The notes under the pieces were generated by a model. The model searched no databases and was not told the DNA's origin. It saw nothing but the letters and a program-made list of their open reading frames with translations. From Hymenobacter sp. (GTDB lineage Bacteria > Bacteroidota > Bacteroidia > Cytophagales > Hymenobacteraceae), in the NCBI GenBank assembly GCA_028288445.1, contig JAQBNT010000242.1, positions 62,001-126,000 of the forward strand: a stretch of DNA of 64,000 nucleotides. The letters run 5' to 3'. Position numbers and translations under genes: made by a program. Of this stretch, positions 1 through 10,201 are shown in pieces (the first letter of the stretch is position 1; each line of letters starts with the position of its first letter).

Positions 1-306
1 ACCAGCCAGCGCGCCGCGTCTCAGTTGAAGCATTCTGATGCATAAGCGGCCTTCCTGCGCGCCTTGTATCCTGCTGGACGAGGCAATACCGGAGCTGTAA
101 TAAGTCAGCCCTGCCGGCTTTAAGCAATTGCAAAATGGCCCCTTTTAACCAGTGGGCAGCGGTAGCGCATATGTGCTCGTGGCGGCCCGGCCGGCACAAA
201 CTCCGTATTTTCTCCAACTATTTTTCCGGGAAAATGCGGATAATAAAGTAGTTATCGGCGCGGAAATTTGAGGATTCTTATTCCTTAACGCCTAGCCTCC
301 GCCGTC

Positions 307-645
307 ATGACTGTATTTCATGAACTGTTCCCAGCCAGCTACTTATTAGCCCTGGCCCCCCCGGCCACGGCTACGGCCGAAAATGAGCTGGCGGCACACC
401 TGGCCCACGCCTGCCGCAGCGGCAAGCCGGCCGTGTGGGTCGACTGCCGCCTGCTCGACACGCTGCCGGCCACGGCGGCCTGGCAGCTGTGGGCCTGCCA
501 GCAGCAGCTGCGCCGGCGCCACGCCCGCCTGGTACTGTGCCGGGTGCCCGCCGCTGTGGAGCGCACCCTGCGGCAGGCGCTGGCCTGCACGGGAGAAAGC
601 CTGCTCATCGTGCCCACACTGGAAGACGCGGCAGCGCTGGCCTAG
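307..645 (+). CDS. Small STAS-like (anti-sigma antagonist-like) protein
   Basis: 112-aa ORF with ATG at 307; alpha/beta pattern (VWVDCRLLDTLP...ARLVLCRVPAAVERTLRQ) resembling STAS domains; upstream of a histidine kinase. Confidence 0.55.
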   Translation: MTVFHELFPASYLLALAPPATATAENELAAHLAHACRSGKPAVWVDCRLLDTLPATAAWQLWACQQQLRRRHARLVLCRVPAAVERTLRQALACTGESLLIVPTLEDAAALA

Positions 646-846
646 TGCCGGGGCCGGGCGGAAGCCCCGGCGTTATCAGCCTCTGTGTGAAGGCCCCGGC
701 GGCAGTAGGCTGCTGCGAGCCGTTGCGGCCAGGGGCTTTCCATAAACCAACTTATTACGGCTCAGCTAATGAGCTTGGTCGGGATGGGCCGCCGGGGCCC
801 CTGGGCCGGCCTACCTTTACGAAGCCCTTTCACCCGCCCGACCAGC

Positions 847-3800
847 ATGGATTCCACCGCCAACGCTCAGCCCGACACCCTTCTGCCGGGGCCTCTGCCG
901 GGGCCGCTGATGCGCTGCTGGACACCCTGCCGTGGGGCGTGCTGGTGCTGGACGCGCAGCACATTATCCGGCGCGTGAACCCGCCGATGGTCCGCTGGTG
1001 CGGCTGCCCGCCCGAGGACCTGCCGGGCCAGCCGCTGGCCGGGGCAGCACTGCCGCCAGCCCTGCGCACCGCCCTGCTGCAGCTGCTGGCCTCGGACGCG
1101 GCCGCGCCGCAGGAAGTATTTCTGCCCCAACTGGAACAGTGGATTAGCCTTTCGGCCACCCGCCCGACGGAAGGCTGGATGGTGTGCGCGCAGGACATCA
1201 CCGAGCGGCGGCAGCGCGAGGCCCTGTTGCAAGCCAGTGAGGAGCGGCAGGCGTTTCTGCTGCAGCTCAGCGACGCGCTGCACCCGCTCACCGACCCGGT
1301 GGCCGTGCAGCAGGCCGCGCTGCGCTTTGTGGCCGAGCAGCTGGGCCTCGACCGCACGCTCTACAACGAAATCGACCCCGACGTGACCACCTACACCATG
1401 CGGGCCATCTATGTCCGAGAGGGCTTTGCCGCGTACGGCGGGGTGCAGCCCATGGGGCCGTTCACCGAGTCGGTGCGGGCCTTGCAGCAGGGCGTTACCA
1501 AGGTGGTCTACGATGTTGAAACCGACGACTCGTTCAGCCCCGAAGAAAAAGCCATCTGCGCGGGCATTCAGGTGCGGGCGTTTGTGACGGTGCCGCTGCT
1601 CAAAAACGGGCGGTGGGTGCTCAACCTGGTGGCACACAGCAGCCAGCCCCGCTCCTGGACCCCGCACGAGCTGCACCTGCTGGAAGAAACCGCCGACCGC
1701 ACCTGGGCCGCCGTGGAGCGCGCCCAGGCCGAAGAAGCCCGCCACGCCAGCGAGCAGCGCCTGCGGGCCGTGATGGAAAACCTGCCCGGCGGGGCCGTGT
1801 TCGTGGTGGATGCCGACCTGCACTACCAGGTGGCTGAGGGCGCCGCACTGCAACAGATGGGCCTGCTGGCGTCCGACTTCGTGGGCCGGACGGTGCCGGA
1901 AATGGCCCCGCCGTCCCTCTGGCCCGACTTTCAGCGCCTCTACGCGCAAGCCTTCACCGGCCGGCCGTTCGAGTACGAGCACGAGCAGGGCGGGCGCACG
2001 TTTGCCACGCGGGGCGGGCCGCTGCGTGCGGCCGACGGCAGCGTGGAAGCCGTGCTGGCGGTGAGCTACGACATTACCGCCCGCAAGCAGGCCGAAGCCG
2101 CCGTGCTGGCCTCCGAGGAAAAATACCGCACCCTGTTCGATTCCATCGACGAGGGCTACTGCATCATCGAGATGCTATACGACGCCGAGGGCCAGCCCCA
2201 CGACTGGCGCTACGTGGAGGTGAACCCGGCTTTCGAGAAAAACAACGGCCTGTCCAACGCCACCGGCAAAACCATTCGGGAGCTGACTCCCGCCATCGAG
2301 CCCAAGTGGTTTGCCACCTACGGCCAGGTGGCGCGCACCGGCCAGCCGCTGCGCTTCGAGGAAGACTCCGATGCGCTGGGGCGCTGGTTTTCGCTTTACG
2401 CCTTTCCGGTGGGAGGGCCGGGCAGCCCGCTGGTCGCCGTGCTATTTACCGACATCACCGCCCACAAGCAGAGCCTGGAAGCCCTGCGCCTGAGCGAGGC
2501 GCGCCTCACGCTGGCCCTGCAGGCCGGCCAGATGGGCAGCTTCGAATGGACCTCCGAGGGCAACCGCATCACCTTGTCGGCCATGTCGGAAGAAGTGCTG
2601 GGGCTGCGGCCCGACACCGCAATTGCTACCAGCGAGGCCTTTTTTGCGCTGGTGCACCCCGACGACCGCGACCGCCACCAGGCCATATTTGCCGAGGCCG
2701 GCCGCACGGGCGAGGACTTCCACAGCATCTACCGCATCATTCGCCCCCGCAACGGGGCCGTGCGCTGGATAGAAGAGCGCGGCATGGGCACCCACGAGCC
2801 GGGCAACAGCGGCGTGTGCCTGCGCGGCGTGCATTGGGACGTGACCGCGGCCATGCTGGCCCAGCAGCAGCTGGCCGAGTTCAATACCCGACTGGAGCAG
2901 CGCGTGGCCCGCCGCACCCGCGACCTGCAGGCCAGCCGCGACCTGCTGCAGTCCGTGTTCGACACCAACCTGATTGCCATGTCGGTGCAGGAGGCCGTGC
3001 GCGATGAAACCGGAGCTGTGCAGGACTTCCGCCTGCGGCTGGTGAGCAAGGAGCTGGAGCGCGAAACCGGCCGCACCGACCTGGTGGGCAAGCTTTATTC
3101 GGTAGAATACCCGGGCATCCGCGCCACGGGCCTCTTCGACCTGGCCGTGCGGGCCCTGGAAACCGGCGAGCCCCAGGGCATGGAGTACTACTACAACCAC
3201 GAAGGCTTCGACAAGTGGTTTGCCTGCCAGTTTGTGAAGCTCGGCGACGGCATAGTGGCCACCAACCTCGACATCACCGAGCGCAAAAACGCCGAGCAGG
3301 AGCGCACCCGCAACCTGCGCCTGCTGGAACAGGCCGAAGCCGTGGCCGGCCTGGGCAGCTGGGACTACGAGCTGACCACCGGCACCATGCGCTGGTCCGA
3401 CGGCATGTATCAGCTTTTTGGCCTGCCCGTAGGCAGCCCCGTGGCCCCGGCCGACTACCTGGGCCGGGTGGTGCCCGACGACCGGGTCCGGGCCGAGCAG
3501 CTGGTGTGCCGCCTGGCCACCGGCGCCGGCGACTTTGAGGAAACCCTGCGCCTGCGCGTGAACGACGAGGTGAAGACCGTGCGCATGAAAGCCGTGACGT
3601 TTCACGACGCGCAGGGCCAGGCCGAGCGCATACTGGGCATCGAGCTGGACATCAGCCAGCTGCAGCGCCTGGAGCAGGACAACCTGCGCCTGCGCCTGCG
3701 CCAGCAGCGGGCCTTGTTCGAGGCCGTGCAGGCCGCCCAGGAAGCCGAGCGCAAGCGCATGGCCGAGAGCCTGCACAACGGCATCGGCCAGATGCTGTAC

Positions 3801-4364
3801 GCCACTAAGCTGCGCCTCGACCGCCTGCACGCCCCGCTGCTGGGCACCGACCCCGCCCTGGCCGCCGCCCGCCACGAGGCCGACCAGCTGCTGGGCGAGG
3901 CCATCCGGCAAATCCGGGCCCTCTCGCACGAGCTGGTGCCCCTGGTGCTGGAAGAGTTTGGCCTGCCCACCGCCCTGAAAGACATTTGCCGCAGCATGAG
4001 CAGCTCGCAGCTGCGCCTGCATTGCCAGGTGCTGCTCGACGAGGCCGCCGCCCCCCTCGGCCCGGCCCTGCAAATGGCCCTCTACCGCATGGCCCAGGAG
4101 CTCACCCAGAACATCATCAAACACGCCCGCGGGGCCACCGAGGCCAGCCTGGAGCTGGAAACCATGCCCGGCTGGGCGCTGCTGCGGGCCGAAGACAACG
4201 GCTCCGGCTTTGCCCCGTCCCCCGCCGGGCGCACCGGCCTGGGCCTGCGCAGCATTCGCGACCGGGTGGCCCTGCTGGGCGGCCAGCTCGAAACCGGGTC
4301 CGTCGCTACGGGCGGTGCTTACGTACGCATTCGCATTCCCTTACCTGTTCCCCTCACGCGATGA
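847..4364 (+). CDS. Multi-PAS/GAF sensor histidine kinase (HisKA_3/NarX-like), possible N-terminal frameshift
   Basis: Repeated PAS/PAC signatures (DITERRQ, DITARKQAE, LDITERKNAE), C-terminal ERKRMAESLHNGIGQMLYATKLRLD and ATPase DNGSGF / TGLGLRSIRDRVALLGG. ORF track starts at 435, overlapping the upstream gene; the likely ATG at 847 is in another frame. Confidence 0.85.
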
Positions 4365-5002
4365 TTCGCTTATTTCTTGTTGACGACCACGCCGTGCTGC
4401 GCCACGGCCTGCGGCTGCTTTTCCAGCAGGACGCCTCGCTGCAAGTAGTCGGCGAAGCCGACAGCGGCGAACAGCTGCTCGCCCGGCTGCCCACCACGCC
4501 CTGCGACGTGGTGCTGCTCGACCTGCACATGCCGGGCCTCGACGGCCTGGCCACCACCGAGCGCCTGCACGCCGAGTTTCCCGAGGTGCGCGTGCTGGTG
4601 CTCTCGATGGTCGACAACGAGCGGGCCATCGGGCAGGTGCTGGCCGCCGGTGCGTCCGGCTTTATCCTCAAAAACGCCGGCCATGACGAGATTGTGGTGG
4701 CTGTGAGGACCGTGGCGGCCGGCCGGCGCTACCTGTGCTCCGAGCTGGGCCTGGCCATGCTCGACAAGCTGCTGAACGGCATTGCGGAACCGGTGCCCAA
4801 GCCCACGGGCGGCCTCTCGGCCCGCGAGCAGGAGGTGCTACAGCTCGTGGCCGACGGCCTGACCACCGCCGCCATTGCTGATAAGCTCTTCACCAGCCCC
4901 CGCACCGTGGAAACCCACCGCCAGACCATCATGGAGAAAACCGGGGCCAAAAACACCGCCGCGCTCATAAAAGCCGCCGCCAGCCAGGGCTGGCTGAAGT
5001 AG
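4361..5002 (+). CDS. NarL/FixJ (LuxR-type) response regulator
   Basis: MIRLFLVDDHAVLRHGLRLLF receiver; C-terminal LSAREQEVLQLVADGLTTAAIADKLFTSPRTVETHRQTIMEKTG HTH; ATGA overlap with the kinase stop. Confidence 0.93.
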   Translation: MIRLFLVDDHAVLRHGLRLLFQQDASLQVVGEADSGEQLLARLPTTPCDVVLLDLHMPGLDGLATTERLHAEFPEVRVLVLSMVDNERAIGQVLAAGASGFILKNAGHDEIVVAVRTVAAGRRYLCSELGLAMLDKLLNGIAEPVPKPTGGLSAREQEVLQLVADGLTTAAIADKLFTSPRTVETHRQTIMEKTGAKNTAALIKAAASQGWLK

Positions 5003-5038
5003 GGCGTTTGGCTGGGTTGGAGCGGCAGACTAAAAGAC

Positions 5039-5139
5039 CGTCATGCAGCGCGCAGCGAAGCATCTCGCGTGGGGTAGTAATCAAACTGATTAGGGTTAGT
5101 CAAAGCATGCAAGATGCTTCGCTGCGCGCTGCATGAACG
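5039..5139. repeat. Palindromic REP-like repeat
   Basis: CGTCATGCAGCGCGCAGCGAAGCATCT ... AGATGCTTCGCTGCGCGCTGCATGAACG inverted arms. Confidence 0.8.
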
Positions 5140-5193
5140 TTCCTTTTTAATCCTGCCACCATCCCAAAACAGGTGTAACTACGGACTCCGCAA

Positions 5194-5221
5194 TTTATAC
5201 GGAACAAAAAAACCGTATAAA
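5194..5221. promoter_or_regulatory. Inverted repeat TTTATACGG-N10-CCGTATAAA upstream of SDR gene
   Basis: Perfect 9-bp arms read directly, about 70 bp upstream of ATG 5289. Confidence 0.45.
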
Positions 5222-5288
5222 TCAGCCCGGTAGCGGTTGGCAACCCGCCGTACAACCCGGACAGGCATTTGCTTTTTGCCTGCCGCCT

Positions 5289-6152
5289 ATGAAAACCAAA
5301 CCAACCGCGCTGCCCCCACAGCACCAGAACCACCAGCCGGGCCTCGAAACCGAAATGACCCCGCCGCCGGAGTACATCCGGCCCAACTACCGCGGCAGCG
5401 GCAAGCTGGAGGGCAAAGTGGCCCTCATCACGGGTGGCGACTCCGGCATCGGCCGGGCCGTGGCCGTGCATTTTGCCCGCGAAGGAGCCGCCGTGGCCAT
5501 TGCCTACCTGCCCGAGGAGCAGGCCGACGCCAACGAAACCCAGCGCTTGGTGCTGGCCGAAGGCCTCCGTTGCCTGCAGTTGCCCGGCGACCTGCGCGAC
5601 GCCCGTTTCTGCGAAGAAATAGTGGCCCAAACCGTGCGGGAGCTGGGCCAGCTCAACATCGTAGTGGGCAACGCCGCTGAGCAGTTCATCAGCCAGGACG
5701 TGGCCACGCTGCCCCACGAGCAGTTCGAAGACACGTTCCAGGTCAACTTTTTTGCGCTGGTGCGGGTGGTGAAAGCTGCCCTGCCACACCTGCACGCCGG
5801 CGACAGCATCATCGCTACCTCGTCCATCAACGCCTACCGCGGCAACCAGCAGCTGGTCGACTACTCGGCCACCAAGGGCGCCATCACGGCCTACATCCGC
5901 TCCATTGCGCAGCAGCTGGCCGAGAAGGGCATTCGGGCCAACACCGTGGCCCCCGGCCCCATCTGGACGCCCCTCATCCCGGCCAGCTTCCCGGCCGACA
6001 AGGTGGCCAAGTTCGGGCAGGACACCACCCTGAAACGCCCCGGTCAGCCATCGGAAGTGGCTCCCGCATTCGTGTTCCTGGCTTCGGAAGATGCCTCTTA
6101 CATCACCGGCCAGGCCATTCACCCCAACGGCGGCGAGGTGCTCAACACCTAG
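5289..6152 (+). CDS. SDR family oxidoreductase (general stress protein 39-like)
   Basis: GKVALITGGDSGIGRAVAVHFAREGA; YSATKGAI; C-terminal GQAIHPNGGEVLNT. Confidence 0.92.
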   Translation: MKTKPTALPPQHQNHQPGLETEMTPPPEYIRPNYRGSGKLEGKVALITGGDSGIGRAVAVHFAREGAAVAIAYLPEEQADANETQRLVLAEGLRCLQLPGDLRDARFCEEIVAQTVRELGQLNIVVGNAAEQFISQDVATLPHEQFEDTFQVNFFALVRVVKAALPHLHAGDSIIATSSINAYRGNQQLVDYSATKGAITAYIRSIAQQLAEKGIRANTVAPGPIWTPLIPASFPADKVAKFGQDTTLKRPGQPSEVAPAFVFLASEDASYITGQAIHPNGGEVLNT

Positions 6153-6186
6153 GCGCAGGGGCTTTTGTTTCACGAAAAGACTTGTA

Positions 6187-7473
6187 ATGAAAAACGTTGA
6201 ACTCTGGGGCGGCGTGGAATGCACCTGCCGCCGGGTGGGCGACGCCTACTCCGACCAGCTCACGCGCAGCGGACACCGCCACCGCCTCACCGACCTCGAC
6301 CGCTTTGCCGAATTGGGCCTGCGCACCCTGCGCTACCCCGTGCTCTGGGAGCACGTGGCCCCGGCCAGCCTCGAAAGCCCCGACTGGCGCTGGCCCGACG
6401 AGCGCCTGCCCCGCCTGCAAACCCTGGGCATCGAGCCCATTGTGGGCCTGGTGCATCACGGCAGCGGCCCCCGCTACACGGCCCTCAACCAGCCCAACTT
6501 TGCGCCCGGCCTGGCCCGCTACGCCGGTATGGTGGCCGCGCGCTACCCCTGGGTGCGCTACTACACGCCCGTGAACGAGCCGCTGACCACCGCCCGCTTC
6601 AGCGGCCTCTACGGCCTGTGGTACCCGCACGGCACTTCCGATGCGATATTCGTGCGCCTGCTCTACAACCAGGTGCTGGGCACGAAGCTGGCCATGCAGG
6701 CCATTCGGCGCGTGAACCCGGCCGCCGAGCTGGTGCAAACCGAAGACCTGGGCCACACCCACGCCACGCATGCCCTGGCCGACCAGGCCACCTTTGAAAA
6801 CCACCGCCGCTGGCTCACCTTCGACCTGCTGAGCGGGGCCGTGACGCGGCACCACCCACTGTGGGGCTACCTGCGTCGCCACGGCCTGACCACCGCCGAG
6901 CTGCTGGCCTTGCAGCACGACCCGCTGCCGCCCGACATCCTGGGCATCAACTACTACGCTACCAGTGAGCGGTTTCTGGACGACCGGCTGGCCTACTACC
7001 CCGGCCGGGGCCCCTTGCCCGCCACGGGCGGCCGCCCCGCCTACGTCGACACCGAAGCCGTGCGTATTGCCGACGCCGGATTGATTGGGCTGGAAGGCCT
7101 GTTGCATCAGGCCTGGGTGCGCTACGGCCGCCCGCTGGCCGTTACGGAATCGCACCTGGGCTGCACTCGCGAGGAGCAGATGCGCTGGCTGCACCAGGCC
7201 TGGGAAGCCGCCAACCGCCTCCGGGCCCGCGGCGTGGACATGCGCGGCCTGACCGTGTGGTCGCTGCTGGGCGCGTTCGACTGGGACAACCTGCTCACCC
7301 AAGACGGGGCATCGTACGAAAGCGGTGCCTTCGACCTGCGCGGCGGCGAGCCCCGGCCCACGGCCCTAGCCAAAATGGTGCATAACCTAACCCACCACGG
7401 CCACCACGAGCACCCCGTGCTGCACAGCCCCGGCTGGTGGCAGCGCGACACGCGCTTCTACGCCATTCCGTAA
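6187..7473 (+). CDS. Glycoside hydrolase family 1-like protein
   Basis: MKNVELWGGVECTCRRVGD...; YYTPVNEPLTTARFSGLYGLWYP and ITESHLG-like VTESHLGCTREEQ motifs. Confidence 0.8.
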   Translation: MKNVELWGGVECTCRRVGDAYSDQLTRSGHRHRLTDLDRFAELGLRTLRYPVLWEHVAPASLESPDWRWPDERLPRLQTLGIEPIVGLVHHGSGPRYTALNQPNFAPGLARYAGMVAARYPWVRYYTPVNEPLTTARFSGLYGLWYPHGTSDAIFVRLLYNQVLGTKLAMQAIRRVNPAAELVQTEDLGHTHATHALADQATFENHRRWLTFDLLSGAVTRHHPLWGYLRRHGLTTAELLALQHDPLPPDILGINYYATSERFLDDRLAYYPGRGPLPATGGRPAYVDTEAVRIADAGLIGLEGLLHQAWVRYGRPLAVTESHLGCTREEQMRWLHQAWEAANRLRARGVDMRGLTVWSLLGAFDWDNLLTQDGASYESGAFDLRGGEPRPTALAKMVHNLTHHGHHEHPVLHSPGWWQRDTRFYAIP

Positions 7474-7584
7474 TGCGGCTGGACAAATGGCGCGGACTTT
7501 TAGGCCGTACATGGTAACGCCTGGAACTCGCGAACGAAAAGACCGCGCCACGCCCACTGCGCATTTCTAATTCTCCTTTCTCTT

Positions 7585-8502
7585 ATGAAAACGACTTCCC
7601 CCGCTACTGCTCCTCCCCCATTCAGCAGCCCGCCGCTGCTCATCACCGGCCGCACGGGCACGCTGGGCCGGGCCTTCCGGCGCGTGTGCCACATTCGCGG
7701 CCTGGAGGCCGTGTGCCTGGGCCGCGCCGAGCTGGATATTGCGGACTTGGCATGCATCAATCAAGCGTTGGACCACTATCAGCCCTGGGCCGTGGTGAAC
7801 ACCGCCGGCTACGTGCGCGTGGATGAAGCCGAGGCCGACGAGGCCCGCTGCTACCGCGAAAACGCCGTGGGCCCGGCGCTGCTGGCCGAGGCCTGCGCGG
7901 CGCGCGGCATCCAGCTGCTCACCTTTTCGTCAGACCTGGTTTTTGATGGGCAGCAGCAGCACGCCTACTTCGAAACCGACCGCGCCCGGCCCCTCAACGT
8001 GTACGGTCACAGCAAGCTGCGCGCCGAGCAGGTGGTGCTGGCCCGGCTGCCGGCGGCGCTGGTGGTGCGCACAAGCTCCTTTTTCAGCGCCTGGGATTCG
8101 CACAATTTCGTGCACCACGCCCTAGCCGCCGCCCGCGCCGGCCAGCCCTTCGCCGCCGCTGAAGACCTGCTCATCACCCCCACCTACGTGCCTGACCTCG
8201 TGAACACCGCCCTCGACCTGCTGCTCGACGAGGAGCGCGGCATCTGGCACCTCACCAACCACGGCACTTGCACCTGGGCCGAGCTGGCCCGCCAGGCCGT
8301 GGGCGCCGCCGGCCTCGATGCGGCGGGCATCGTGCCACGGCCCGTGGCCTCGTTCGGCTGGGCGGCGGTGCGGCCTACGTTCAGCGCCTTGCGCAGCCAG
8401 CAGGGCATTCTGCTGCCGAGCGTGGAAAGCGCCTTGCAGCGGTATCTGGCCGATGAGCAGCTGCTGCAATCGGCCAGCCCGCCGGCGGTGCTGGCGGCGT
8501 AG
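7585..8502 (+). CDS. RmlD-like (dTDP-4-dehydrorhamnose reductase-like) sugar nucleotide-binding protein
   Basis: LLITGRTGTLGRAFRRVC; FSSDLVFDGQQQHAYFETDRARPLNVYGHSKLRAE. Confidence 0.88.
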   Translation: MKTTSPATAPPPFSSPPLLITGRTGTLGRAFRRVCHIRGLEAVCLGRAELDIADLACINQALDHYQPWAVVNTAGYVRVDEAEADEARCYRENAVGPALLAEACAARGIQLLTFSSDLVFDGQQQHAYFETDRARPLNVYGHSKLRAEQVVLARLPAALVVRTSSFFSAWDSHNFVHHALAAARAGQPFAAAEDLLITPTYVPDLVNTALDLLLDEERGIWHLTNHGTCTWAELARQAVGAAGLDAAGIVPRPVASFGWAAVRPTFSALRSQQGILLPSVESALQRYLADEQLLQSASPPAVLAA

Positions 8503-8517
8503 CTATCAAATTTGAGA

Positions 8518-8558
8518 GCCCGTCATGCTTCGCTGCGCTCTGCATGACGGGCTTTTTT
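8518..8558 (+). terminator. Rho-independent terminator-like hairpin made from a REP-type palindrome
   Basis: GCCCGTCATGC-N13-GCATGACGGGC followed by TTTTTT directly after the 7585-8502 stop. Confidence 0.8.
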
Positions 8559-8599
8559 GCTTTCGAATAAATTCAAAATACCCTTAATACCTCTACACC

Positions 8600-8857
8600 A
8601 TGCCCCTGCACCCCGAGCTAGACAAAAAACTCAGCAAAACTTACGAGCCCAAAAGCACCATCGACGACGTGTTCAAGGGCTACGACATCACCTTCACCAC
8701 CAACGAGCACGGCGAGCCGGTGCTGCTGTTCTTCGGCAAGCGCCGGCCAGACGGCCTCATTGCCGGCGAACGGTACACGCGCACCATCAAGCGACAGCCG
8801 GGCAGCCTGGAAGTGAAATCGAGCCACTGGGACAACCAGGGCAAGATAATGCGCTAA
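8600..8857 (+). CDS. Small conserved-looking hypothetical protein (85 aa)
   Basis: ORF with ATG, balanced composition, no overlap with a larger gene. Confidence 0.65.
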   Translation: MPLHPELDKKLSKTYEPKSTIDDVFKGYDITFTTNEHGEPVLLFFGKRRPDGLIAGERYTRTIKRQPGSLEVKSSHWDNQGKIMR

Positions 8858-8864
8858 AAAATAA

Positions 8865-8954
8865 CGTCATGCTGAGCGGAGCCGAAGCATTTCTACTGCA
8901 GTAGTAAATGAATACTTGCGTGGTAGAGATGCTTCGGCTGCGCTCAACATGACG
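8865..8954. repeat. Palindromic REP-like repeat
   Basis: CGTCATGCTGAGCGGAGCCGAAGCATTTCTAC ... GTAGAGATGCTTCGGCTGCGCTCAACATGACG. Confidence 0.85.
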
Positions 8955-9006
8955 GGCTTTTGTGTTCTGCCTTCAGGCAGCGGCCCGGCACCGGAGCCGC
9001 TTTGAG

Positions 9007-9864
9007 CTACTCCGGGTTTTCCACCGGTGGCTTGGTGGACGCGAAGCCGGGCAGGGTGAAGCGCTGCCCCATGGCCAGCAGGTGCACGCGCAGGTCGCGG
9101 ATGGAAAACACCTCGCCGGGCTTCACGTCGGAAATGGTGTTGCCGGTGCATTCGTGGCCGTCGAGCAGGACCACAATGCCGCTGCCGATGACTTCCAGCT
9201 CGGTGCCTTTGGTGACGAGTACGGCCGTGTCCTCCTCCAGGCCCAGGCCGATGCAGCCGGGGTTGGTGGCGATAATCTGGGCCATGCGCACGATGCGGCC
9301 CCGGGCAATGAAGTGGGTATCGACGGCCACGTCGCGCAGCAACTGCAGGCCGGTGGTGATGTGGATTTCGTCCTTCACAAAGCCGGCATCGTTGCGGCCC
9401 TGGTAAATCATGGGCGTGCTCATGGCCGCGGCCCCGGCGCTGGTGCCCGCGATGACGATGGGCTCGTGCAGGTAGCGCTCGGTGAGGCGGGCAAGCACCA
9501 GCGTGCCGCCGAGCAGCGCCGTGAGCCGCAGCTGGTCGCCGCCCGTGAACATGACGCCGTCGGCCCGGTTCAGCATGTCCAACGCTTCCACGCTGTTGGC
9601 TTGCTCGCGGCTTTGCACGTTCAGCACTTCGACCTTTTTGAGGCCGAGGCTGTTGAACAGGTCGACGTAGTCCTGGGCCGATTCTTCGGGCTCTTCCGAC
9701 GCGGTGGGGATGACGACGATGGTGCCTTTTTTGTGCAGCTCGTCCACGAAGCGCTTCAGGATAAATTCGGGCGATTGTTCGTGCGAGGGACCGGCTTTCT
9801 CGCGCTGCTCGTGGCCGCCGATGAGGAGTAGCTTGCCTTTGGGGGTGGGAAACAGATGGCGCAT
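9007..9864 (-). CDS. cphB: Cyanophycinase
   Basis: KGKLLLIGGHEQRE; VMFTGGDQLRLTALLGGT; IAGTSAGAAAMSTPMIYQG (nucleophile Ser); IGLGLEEDTAVLV. Confidence 0.93.
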   Translation of the reverse strand: MRHLFPTPKGKLLLIGGHEQREKAGPSHEQSPEFILKRFVDELHKKGTIVVIPTASEEPEESAQDYVDLFNSLGLKKVEVLNVQSREQANSVEALDMLNRADGVMFTGGDQLRLTALLGGTLVLARLTERYLHEPIVIAGTSAGAAAMSTPMIYQGRNDAGFVKDEIHITTGLQLLRDVAVDTHFIARGRIVRMAQIIATNPGCIGLGLEEDTAVLVTKGTELEVIGSGIVVLLDGHECTGNTISDVKPGEVFSIRDLRVHLLAMGQRFTLPGFASTKPPVENPE

Positions 9865-10117
9865 GACGGGTTAAAAGAGTTAAAAAAAGGTAGCGTAGCT
9901 ACCCGGCACAGACGCCCCGGCCGGCCCAGGCCAGCGGAGCATCTGTGGAGATAGAACGGGGTGCGGCAAATTGGCAGCCCCAGCTTATCGCTGCCCGGTT
10001 GGTGTCGGCAGCGAAAAGCTCACTAGGGTTTACGGCGCTGCACCAGGGCGAATAGCGCCAGAAATACGGGTTTTGAGCTTCGGAAAACCCGTATTTCTGG
10101 CCGGATATTTTTGAAAA

Positions 10118-10162
10118 AACCAGCCCGTCATGCAGAGCGCAGCGAAGCATGACGGACTGGTT
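10118..10162 (-). terminator. REP-like hairpin acting as leftward terminator
   Basis: AACCAGcCCGTCATGC ... GCATGACGGaCTGGTT with T-rich tail when read on the minus strand. Confidence 0.6.
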
Positions 10163-10201
10163 TCGTTCAGTACGACGTTCTGAAGCATACAACCTGCTCT
10201 G

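Noticed and set aside
2442-4124. 560-aa minus-strand ORF inside the PAS kinase
   Set aside because: Shadow ORF with skewed composition; the kinase on the plus strand is clearly genuine.
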